Positions 56,160 to 64,000 of a DNA stretch of 64,000 nucleotides are shown in pieces. The stretch's first letter is position 1; every line of letters begins with the position of its first letter. The notes beneath the pieces are model-generated. The model saw only the letters and a program-made list of their open reading frames with translations. It had not been told where the DNA came from and did no database searches. The position numbers and the translations under genes are program-made. This stretch comes from Anastrepha obliqua (taxonomy: Eukaryota > Arthropoda > Insecta > Diptera > Tephritidae). Location of the stretch: contig NC_072892.1 in the NCBI RefSeq assembly GCF_027943255.1, positions 160,830,792-160,894,791 on the forward strand. Reading direction: 5' to 3'.

Positions 56160-57205
56160 AAAAAATATTGAGTATGGGAATAAGTTTCCGTTCTTTCTTA
56201 GCCAAAGTTACAATTAATGTGAAGTATGTGCCATTGGAAGCTACAACGTTACTCCATCTTTCAGGCAGCATACGGATTCCTTGACGAAAAATGCAAGTTC
56301 TTTTGACTTGATCCATTCATTGAGCCAGTTTGCGATACTCTCGTAAGAAGTGAACCGCTCTCCAATAAGGCTTGACTGCATTGATCGGAGCAGATGGTAA
56401 TCCAAAGGTGCGACGATTTAGCGACGTGTGAGCTGGCGTTGTCATGCAGCAAAATCAGTTTGTCATATCTACTGTCCCATTCCGATCGCTTTTCTTTGAG
56501 AGCTCAATTCAAACGCATTACCTGCAGTCGGTAACAATCGCCGGTGATGGTTTCAAATGGTTTAAGGAGTTCATAATAGATAACACCCTTCTGATCCCAC
56601 CAGAAGCACAACATAACCTTTGAAGCATAAATATTTTTTTTTCGCTGTCAATGGATCTGGTTCACCTGGCAGGTTCCAACTTGTTCGACGCTCAGGGTTA
56701 TCAATTTAGATCCATTTTTATCATCGCCAGAGTCGATGCGATGCGGAAAACCTTTTCTTTTCTGCCGTTCAAGAAGCATCTCACACGTCACCAAACGTCT
56801 CTCGATATTCCTCTCCTTCAATTGTTGTGGCAGCCAGTTACAGCCAGTTTTTTGGACCACTCCCATCGCGTGCAAACGTTTACCGACGGTTGATCTGTCA
56901 ACATCCAACTCTGTAGACATATTATCAAGGGTTTGACATGCGTCTTCATCCAATAACTGCTGTAGTTGAGTATCTTCGAACTTTTTACGGTGCCCCTTCG
57001 CGATCTTTATCACTCACGTCGAAATTGCCACTTTGGAAGCGTCGAACCAATCTTTGCAAGTAGTATTTGATGGAGCATGATTACCGTAAGTACTGATCAA
57101 TATACGGCACCTTTCAGCTGCACTTTTCTTTAAGCACTTTAATAATAAAGTATGTCTTCCCGCAAACGCTGTTTTTTCGGGACGAACGTAGACATTTTTG
57201 ACGTT
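56160..57205 (-). pseudogene. mariner (DD34D, mauritiana/Mos1-like) transposase pseudogene
   Basis: Read from right to left: SNVKNVYVRPEKTAFAGRHT and KKSAAERCRILISTYGNHAP (57014-57200), then KGHRKKFEDTQLQQLLDEDA, ELDVDRSTVGKRLHAMGVVQ and ERNIERRLVTCEMLLERQKR (56740-56990). The region of GDEKW reads SGDDKNG. Later LLHDNASSHVAKS near 56410-56450 carries the second Asp, and RQGIRMLPERWSNVVASNGT ends it near 56225. Frame changes near 57010, 56700 and 56330. No pair of terminal repeats was found. Confidence 0.85.
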
Positions 57206-57820
57206 AGATAAAAAAGGATTTTTACGCTTCAAACGAATGTCAACTACTGCGATCGAGACCTCACATATGTATACACATTCAAATCACCAGTATATTACGA
57301 GAGCGAACGCAAAAATAGTATCAGCAGCGACACCTCTTTTACAAGGGCGGAGAATTATTCCCGTATCCAATAAAAAACTTACAACCGATGCAATACGAAG
57401 TTTAAAGTCACTTGAAACCAGAAGAATAATCAAGTATCTTAAGTTTGTTATGTTATGACGTAATCAGTAGTGCCATTGGCTGTTCTGTTTTGATTGATTT
57501 TTGATTTTGATTTGATTTGTCATCTCCGATGTCGGCTTTTAAATCATCCATGGACACCCTGTACTGTTATTTTGCATTGCCCTTTGATCAGAGATGTCGG
57601 TAAGTCATGTGTTTAGACTAAATTAATTAAATTGGAGATACATTTTTTTTCTACTTCTGAGTCATATCTCTAAGTATTATCGTCATATCCTGAACCCTTT
57701 TGGGTGTTTGGCCGAGCTTCTCCTCCTACAGTTTCAAGCCGACTCCGAACGGCAGATATTTTCTGGTTCTATAACCATGGATTTAAATAAACAAATGAAT
57801 TGAAATGAAAATTGGAGTTA
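57206..57820. other. Intergenic with a SINE fragment
   Basis: No gene. A CACCCTGTA string at 57554-57562 resembles an outer transposon end without a partner. A SINE remnant lies at 57688-57768. Confidence 0.35.
57688..57768 (-). mobile_element. SINE tail-region fragment
   Basis: On the plus strand: ACCCTTTTGGGTGTTTGGCC, GAGCTTCTCCTCCTA, then directly AGTTTCAAGCCGACTCCGAA and CGGCAGATATTTTC. Compared with the 23.9-kb copy, the stretch between CTCCTCCTA and the CAGTTTCAAG segment is deleted, and the tRNA-like head is missing. Confidence 0.6.
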
Positions 57821-57829
57821 CCTCTGAAG

Positions 57830-58625
57830 ACTTGGTCACTAAGCTGCCTGTTGCGGCCTCCGAGTCAACTTTGACAAAACGGAGCTGGTGCTATTTACCA
57901 TAAAATATAAACCAGTACCCTTTCGACTTCCCAAATTAAACAACTATGCTCTCCCGCTTTCATCGGAAGTTACATAGGTATCTTGGAGTGATGCTTGACT
58001 CCAAACTCCATTGGAAGGTACACATTGAAAATCGGGTAAAGAAGGCCAGAATAGCCTACTAATTCTGCAAATCTATGCTCGACAAAAAATGGGGATGGCA
58101 TGTAAAACTTGTCCCAGTGCTTCCCTGAATGTTGTCTTGCACTTACTTCACCTCGACCTTTACGTTATTTCCATCACAGCTCCAATTGCAATCAGGTTAA
58201 AGGAGGTTGGCCTCTGGAGGCAATCTCTCAAGGGACATGGTAACATTTTCGGACAGTTAACACCGTATTTCTCGGAACTTTGAACAGATTTCTCTATCCG
58301 CAAACTGGAGTTTCAGGGTCGTGTTAGGGCTATCTTTTCAAATAGGCAGGATTGGATGGATGGGAAAATCTGCACCGAAGCTTGCACTGCTGTCTGCACT
58401 GACGGTTCCAAGATGGATTCGGGACTCGGATCACAGGTTTTCTCTAAATTAGCCAATTTATCTATCTCCTTTAAACTGCCGAATACTGCTGAAGCTTTTC
58501 AAACAGAAGTCTTTGCGATGCTGCAGGCACGGAACTAGTAAGCTCCTATAAAGAGGAAATCAAATCTCTTGTGTGTGCAGGTATCATTTCTCTGATCTGG
58601 GTTCCAGGATATAGGAACATATGTA
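57830..58625 (+). pseudogene. LINE RT C-terminus and RNase H relic
   Basis: HRYLGVMLDSKLHWKVHIEN and RVKKARIAYFCKSMLDKKWG-like sequence near 57970-58095 is the RT thumb. CTDGSKMDSGLGSQVFSK near 58395-58450 carries the RNase H first Asp, with TAEAFQTEVFA after it, and SLIWVPGYRN near 58590-58615. Multiple frame changes and stops. It ends abruptly near 58625. Confidence 0.75.
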
Positions 58626-59195
58626 AATGCAGCGCTAGCAGCAGAGGCTTTCGGCTGATTCTAAGTTATTAGTTTCGCCGTTCTCAAGCAAATCGTCTCA
58701 CAGGAAACGAAAGGTACCGCTTCAACTTCTAATGCACGTGAATCCTTTCAGTTGTTGGAATTATTGTTGCAGTTGTAGTTTAACAAGTTGGTTATTATTG
58801 CATTTAAACAACAAAAAATGTATGCGCAAGTTGAAAATAAACACAGCCAGCCAAATTAACCAGTTCAATGATAGACGAAGAGGTATGCAAGACTGGCAGA
58901 GACGAGATATTTGAAGCAAAGACACGCGGCCAGTGAAAAGCCAAAATACTCAACAAACAAACATTCTTGTCCATGAACTGGTATTTGATAAAAGAAGTCA
59001 CACTTGTTTGGGAATGACTAGAATTGTGCCATTAGGAAATTTACCAATTAGAGGTGCCATTAAAACAAATATTCTTCTGCTACTATAAATAGAAATGCCT
59101 CAAATGCTAAGAGTGCACGAAATGAGACCTTTTCTTTTGTTTTTTATTTACATAGTCTATGATAAAATACAATCGAACAGGCTAGCGCATAAAAT
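58626..59195. other. Intergenic, shared short repeat
   Basis: GCAGCGCTAGC followed by AGAGGCTTTCGGCTG near 58630-58655 recurs near 29765-29792; both may be pieces of one unclassified repeat. Nothing else recognised. Confidence 0.3.
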
Positions 59196-59199
59196 TTAG

Positions 59200-59365
59200 C
59201 AAGGCTAATGCCGAAAAACCCGCAAGGGAGCAGAGAAGTTCGATGTTGCGCGAACTAGCAGATGCCGACAGCACATGGGACGGTGCAAAAATAACAGCAC
59301 AGAACCGTGTACTATGGAGGAGTCTTGTCGAGGCCCTATGCTCCCGAGGGGAGTGAACAAGGAGA
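59200..59365 (+). pseudogene. RTE-like LINE extreme C-terminus
   Basis: RELADADSTWDGAKITAQNR followed by LWRSLVEALCSRGE and a stop near 59355 is the terminal segment of RTE-like LINE ORFs (AQNR..WR..V.ALCSR). Only about 50 residues remain. An A-rich run follows at 59367-59385. Confidence 0.65.
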
Positions 59366-60280
59366 GAAAAAAAAAAGAAAAAAAATGCGGAAGATATATT
59401 TGTTATTATTACAGCCAACCGAACAATAGTTCCTCACTGACAAGATTAGCTACAGGCTATTTAAAATAATTACGCAGGGTGCACACGGTAGTCGAGGGCA
59501 TGCATACATGTGGATATAACTTCATGAAACCATTATTTTTCTTTTTGCTCTTTTTCAGGTAAGACATGGAGGCCTATAACTTAACTCAAGAAATGAAGAG
59601 ACATGCAGCAGTTGCTATATCTGCAAATCAGACCGATTTAGAAATCTCGATATTCCTTACTTCTCTTTACACCATCCCCTAGACTTTATGAATCTAGTTG
59701 TCTAGCTAATTTTATATAAGCAACATCCGCGATGCTGTCCAGAAAAGCGATTCCGAGCAAATTCAACCTTCTTCTACACAGAGCCATGCACCCGCATCGA
59801 AGGTGTTCAACCTCTGCAAAAGTCAAAATATGGTACCCCAATTCTACTTGCATACCTTCCTATACGACAGTGCCGAAAGTAGACTGTCCTCACCATGGAC
59901 TTAGGTCCAGCTCGGAACAGCTCTTGTATAACTTCGGGATGGAGTTCCCTATTCTACTACATAAGTGTCCACGTTATACTTGCATCCAGGCTGCACTTCT
60001 TACTGCATGATAAATTTTTTCTATAGAAAGCTATCTTCTCCCAGTGTTCATTATTTTCTATAGTTTTTGAAACTATATTTTCGACCGTTACATTTACTCC
60101 TACGGCTTGAAGTTATCTTGCCATCTTTTACATTGGAAAAATGTGTGGCTTGCGTCATCTGATAAAATGTCAGCGCATATACAGACGGGAGAATCCACTT
60201 TGCCCATCTTGTAAAGGTATCGCCTACAGTACCCGTGGCCGGAGAGATCGTGCTAATTTGATAGCCAACTTAAAAAGTCG
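59366..60280. other. Intergenic DNA without a supported gene
   Basis: Frames at 59732-60010 and 60141-60326 have no recognised motif; the Cys-containing LCPSCKG in the second is too isolated to call. Possibly decayed LINE sequence. Confidence 0.3.
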
Positions 60281-60284
60281 ACTT

Positions 60285-60690
60285 CTCTTCAGAGAAAACA
60301 CCAATATTGGATACTTTTGCCCTTGACAAAATGGTGCTGATTTGGGGAAATGTAACTGTTTACTGAAAATGTTAGCCACTCTTTAATGACGAACTCAAAA
60401 ATTTTCGAATCAGTAGATAATTTTGATATGGGTAGGTTATTAGCAAAATCATTTTTATTGTCACTTTTGGAAATTGGTATTATTGACACTATTTTCCAGT
60501 CGTCAATAAACTTACCAGAGGATATGGACTTGTTAAAAATTATCGTTAAAGGCACAAGGCAACTAGAGACGAGCATTTTGTAAAAATCATAGCCGACAGA
60601 GCTTCAGCATCTACAGAACTTGATGGTTTCATGGATGCGATGCCTTTCAAAATGTCTGTTTTCGTTAGGGACAAGGCAAATGGACGAATG
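60285..60690 (-). pseudogene. LINE reverse transcriptase N-terminal fragment
   Basis: Read from right to left: DILKGIASMKPSSSVDAEAL near 60655-60600, then PLTIIFNKSISSGKFIDDWK, IVSIIPISKSDNKNDFANNL, PISKLSTDSKIFEFVIKEWL and SYISPNQHHFVKGKS (60289-60576). These are the RT finger motifs of a jockey-superfamily LINE (K..D...YRPIS..... in relatives). It ends before the catalytic palm. A frameshift lies near 60580. Confidence 0.75.
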
Positions 60691-60769
60691 TGAAACTTTA
60701 TAGAGACAGCCATCTTTTTTTGTTCATGTTAAACTGGTATAACACCGAGCTATGGGCCTACTAGTTCAT

Positions 60770-61160
60770 TAATTGGTATAATGCTGATGCACACCCTGAC
60801 AATTGGCATTGACAAGCTCCAATAAGAGGTGTTATTTTGATATTAAAAAAAAAAGATATTTTTTAATAAAAATGATCGGATGTTCATTTCATTGTAAAAA
60901 GGAAGGTATGCCGCTAATAGTGGAAAATAACATCAGGTAAATGACCACCACGACCACGCTTACGGGACAATATCCTTTTCATGAATTTCGTGCTTGTGTG
61001 GCACGTAACGCCGTCTTGTTGAAAATAAACGTTGTCCAGATCAATACTATCCAATTCCGGCCATAAAAAATTGTTAATCATATTTCCTGTTTAACACCTA
61101 ACACCTGTTATTGGAAAACCTTTTAGCTCGGAGCTGGTAGATTTAACTGCCGGGATGGTT
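60770..61160 (-). pseudogene. DD41D-like Tc1/mariner transposase fragment
   Basis: Read from right to left: INNFLWPELDSIDLDNVYFQ followed by QDGVTCHTSTKFMKRILSRK (about 61085-60960) contains the QQDG second-Asp block, as in the copies at 3.8 and 32.2 kb. After about 60960 the sequence jumps to a non-matching GRGGHLPDV segment, so the third-Asp block is deleted. A third, distinct member of the DD41D group in this window. Confidence 0.65.
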
Positions 61161-61179
61161 CTTCAAATTAGGCATTTCA

Positions 61180-61440
61180 CAACTAATTTATTGACTGATT
61201 TCGTCAATTTTTCGTAAGACGTAAGGAGTGCTAGGATTACGAAATTCGTCCTGCAAGGATCGACGGCCACGTTGGAACTCGTTGTACTCGCACCAGTATT
61301 TCACAGTGGTTAAGTGTGGTGCTTCAACGCCGAAAATCGAAGTAAGTTGATGAATGCACTCTTGTTTCGATAATCCACATCGAAAATCGTAATAAATCAA
61401 CAGCACGAAAAGCTTCACAAGTTAATTCCGTACTTTTTTT
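61180..61440 (-). pseudogene. mariner N-terminal DNA-binding fragment
   Basis: Read from right to left: KLFVLLIYYDFRCGLSKQEC and QLTSIFGVEAPHLTTVKYW, then GRRSLQDEFRN. This is the first helix-turn-helix region of a mariner subfamily distinct from the neighbours. The remaining protein is missing. Confidence 0.7.
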
Positions 61441-61444
61441 TGCT

Positions 61445-62810
61445 AGAATGTTGGTGCAACTGTCCTATGGTGTCCTATAGTGTCGCAGAGTTTGATCGTG
61501 ATCTGTCAATTAGCTTGTTTTTGGCATTTAACTCTGCGCTCTGCGATTTTCACTCTAGATAAAAATATCGAACAAAAAATGTGTCTTTAATTTTGAACGG
61601 GATTTCGTGCGCCGAATCGTTGAAAATGTCGCAGAAAGCCTATGGCGAGTGTGTTTTATCAAAAAAAAACTGTTCTGCGAGTGGTATAAGGCTTTTGCAG
61701 AGGGCCGAAAAGTCGTGGAAGATTTGCCCCGATTTGGTTGCCAATCAAAGTCTTCAATGGATGAAAACGTCGACAAAGTCAAAGAAATGGTGCTGGAACA
61801 CCATCATTTAAGTTTGAGGGAGGTCGCTCTTGACCTTAGCGTGTCCCACGAATCAATTCGCAACATTTTACACCATCAATTGAGCTTGAGACGCGTGGCC
61901 GCTCGACTCGTTACAAGAGAGTTGAATTTCTTTAAAAAAAATGCATCGGAAGAAGGTGGCTGAAGACATGCTTGAGCAGTTGACGAGTTGAGCAAATGAT
62001 GAGACGTGGGTATATGAGTTTGGCATGCAAACCAGTCAACAGGCGGCTGAATGGCGCTATCCACATAAGCCGAAACCCAAAAAACCACGTCAAGTGGAAC
62101 CACCACAAGTGAAAGTCATGCTACTGGCTTTCTTTGATTATCATGGTGTTGTGCACTCGGAATTCGTTCCAAGTGGTCCAACGGTAAATAAAGAATATTA
62201 CTTGCAAAATAACGACGTTTAAGACAGAATGTGTGTAGCAAACGGCCCAATGTAATGTCGCAAAGACGCTAAATATAAAAGGTAATCTGTGGAAAGAAAC
62301 TCATGGATCTTGCAATATGGTAACGCACCATCTCGCAAGGCTCATGTTGTGAACACTTTTCTGATCAAAAACTGGACAAATATCATCGGACAACCACCGT
62401 ATTCTCCGGGTTTAGCCCCCTGTGACTTTTTCCTTTTTTCAAAATTAAAATTGCCACTCCGCGGACGCCGCTTGGAGTCGATAGAGGCCATTAAAGAGAA
62501 TTCGCTGAAGGAGCTGAAGAAGATCTCTTCAAACGCGTTTAAAAGGTGCTTTGAAGACTGGATTAAGCATTGGCATATGTGTATTTCTTCGAATGGAGCC
62601 CATTTTGAAGGCGACAAAATAAATTTTGATGATTATACAATTATTTTGCGTGTTCTTGAACAATTCCCGGTATTTTTTCGACAGAATATATGTAAGTTTA
62701 TGCTAAAAAATACCAAATTTTCCAATAAAAATATCGAAATACAGCTCATCACACGTAATGTCGCAAAGACGCTAAATATAAAAGGTAATCTTCGTATTCA
62801 CTAGTAAAAC
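61445..62810 (+). mobile_element. mariner element, decayed, with internal duplication
   Basis: Runs from a possible mariner-type end (GTTGGTGCAACTGTCC near 61450) to about 62810. The transposase relic is described separately. A 37-bp sequence occurs identically at 62252-62288 and 62755-62791, one copy inside the coding relic and one beyond its C-terminus. Confidence 0.65.
61595..62640 (+). pseudogene. mariner (DD34D) transposase pseudogene
   Basis: LWRVCFIKKKLFCEWYKAFA and EGRKVVEDLPRFG, then LREVALDLSVSHESIRNILH, then RRVAARLVTRELNFF (61607-61963). The part holding the first catalytic Asp survives as ANDETWVYEF near 61993. QQAAEWRYPHKPKPKKPRQ, PPQVKVMLLAFFDYHGVVHS and EFVPSGPTVNKEYYL follow (62025-62205). 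A ~90-bp foreign/duplicated insert precedes WILQYGNAPSRKAHVVNTFL, where HHDN has become QYGN (second Asp lost). QPPYSPGLAPCDFFLFSKLK follows, then HMCISSNGAHFEGDKINFDD. Clearly inactive. Confidence 0.85.
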
Positions 62811-63630
62811 AAGTATCGAGGAATCACTAGCTCATCACGCGCCCACATCATGGGCGGACGTGTTACGAGCTTTATACTTAAAATCCGGCAACTTACTGAA
62901 TCAACTAACTTTTCAATTTCACTTTTTTGAAGGCGTCTTAAGAAACAAAAGCAGATACTCAAACCAGCAACAAACCGGCAACTCGATGTACGACTTAAAT
63001 GACGGAGGTGACACATGCACCAACAGCGCCGAGTTCATTCAGCAGTTCAGTTATTAAGTTTCTGTTTATTTATTTACGCTCGTCATAAACAAAGGCCGGT
63101 GGACAGGTAAGTATCGGTAAAAACTAAAGCAAAAGCAAAGCAAAAGAAACAAATAAAAGGGCGCGCAAGCATAAAGGAATGTGAGCAAGAAGAAGGCAAA
63201 TCACAAGGCAGACAGCGACGAGCAACAAAGTCTGCTGGCAATCGTTGCCAATGACCAATGCGCATATATATGTAGATACTCGTATTGATAGTGTAGCTAT
63301 GTGGCGGTTGCTGCCACTGCTGCCGGTGCGTCCAGTGCTATTAGTGTTACCGGCGCTTTGCTGCGCCATTCAGCTATCCACAAATTTATGACCTCATAAG
63401 AATTTCAAATGAAATTACTTATGATGAAAATTATTCACATTCTTTGTTGTATGTATCATGTATTTATGTGTATGTATTTGTATGCTTATGTGAAAAAAAT
63501 GTATGCAATTAAGGTGGATAAGCGTTACAGCGTGAATGCTTATACAAGGTGGCGCAAAATTAATCATCGATTTTTTTTCTTTTATAACTTTTTTTACTAA
63601 TAAATAGAAATGATTTCGAGTGCTGGAAAT
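62811..63630. other. Intergenic with an imperfect hairpin
   Basis: 62830-62870 forms an imperfect palindrome: GCTCATCACGCGCCCACAT against ATGGGCGGACGTGTTACGAG. Near 63547-63567 a GGTGGCGCAAAATTAATCAT string matches, reversed, the tandem units at 45.3 kb. Frames here have no motif. Confidence 0.35.
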
Positions 63631-63638
63631 CTTTACTA

Positions 63639-64000
63639 GGTTGTTCAATAAGTTTTGCGGTTCGTTCGGAAAAACACAATTTTATAATTTGAGATATACT
63701 TTTTTATTCCGTATAGTCTTCCTGAACATCAATACACTTCTTTCAACGAAATTCCATCCCTGAAGTGAGAATCTGGAAGGGCTGGAAAATACGCTTCCAC
63801 AGCTATTATGAGCTCATCATTTGATGAAAAACTATTGCCACGCATGCATTTTTTTAGGTCTGGAAGCCGATAGAAGCCATTAGGGACCCAATCTGGTGAA
63901 TGCTCCAACAATTTCATCTTCGATTTATGGGTTTTAGCCATTCCAAAAATGAATTTGTGACTCGGTGCATTGTCCTGATGAAAAATATTTTTTTCGTTTG
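63639..64000 (-). pseudogene. mariner transposase fragment, cut by the window edge
   Basis: A terminal repeat, GGTTGTTCAATAAGTTTTGC, starts near 63639. Read from the right edge leftwards: HQDNAPSHKFIFGMAKTHKS (second Asp present), KMKLLEHSPDWVPNGFYRLP, where the usual APSDYHLFP third-Asp block has become VPNGFYRLP, then SSNDELIIAVEAYFPALPDS and HFRDGIS. Only the last third is inside the window. The lost Asp marks it as inactive. Confidence 0.8.

Noticed and set aside
62830..62870. Hairpin as a transcription terminator or small RNA gene
   Set aside because: Imperfect and isolated; no neighbouring transcription unit supports a role.

Overview
The window looks like a transposon-dense, AT-rich piece of an insect nuclear genome. 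The closest fit is a tephritid-type higher dipteran: many mariner lineages, a rosa-like DD41D transposase, RTE-, jockey- and RNase H-type LINEs, and a tRNA-derived SINE. No bacterial operons, rRNA, CRISPR array or stand-alone tRNA gene were seen. I found no convincing multi-exon host gene. The only non-transposon coding candidate is a short open segment near 53.23-53.39 kb. The species assignment is inferred from repeat families that I recognise by protein motifs.

Layout. 0.2-4.7 kb: part of a G-ended MITE, then a ~160-bp AT-rich tandem array split by a truncated LINE and by a TTAA-flanked MITE, then a deleted DD41D-type transposon. 6.2-9.5 kb: an RTE-type LINE, a mariner remnant and a LINE 3' end. 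11.4-13.4 kb: three minus-strand transposon fossils ending in a T-rich tract. 15.7-16.5 kb: a LINE RNase H relic. 17.5-20.1 kb: a ~245-bp tandem satellite. 22-25.8 kb: an R1-like LINE, an RTE LINE with a SINE inserted in it (13-bp target duplication), and a mariner. 27.6-30.9 kb: an RTE LINE with a TTAA MITE inserted in it, a SINE, a mini-mariner and a second TTAA MITE. 32.1-33.4 kb: a structurally complete DD41D mariner with an uninterrupted 360-aa transposase. 34.7-37.6 kb: a truncated Tc1 and R1-like LINE ORF1/endonuclease. 38.8-42.7 kb: an internally deleted mariner, one LINE inserted into another, and a SINE. 45-48.5 kb: a ~310-bp tandem array split by an RNase H LINE, then a ~120-bp repeat rich in ATTAATCGATTAAT-like palindromes. 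49.6-52.8 kb: a TTAA MITE, a mariner and a LINE. 56-64 kb: further mariner and LINE relics, with a mariner running off the right edge.

The features do not form a pathway. They interact as layers of insertion: SINE in LINE, MITE in LINE, LINE in LINE, and LINE and MITE in satellite. Those layers give relative ages. Nearly all coding relics have stops, frameshifts or truncations. The element at 32.1 kb is the exception and is the best candidate for recent mobility. The many TTAA-flanked MITEs (four with both ends) imply past piggyBac-type activity in the genome, but no piggyBac transposase is present here.
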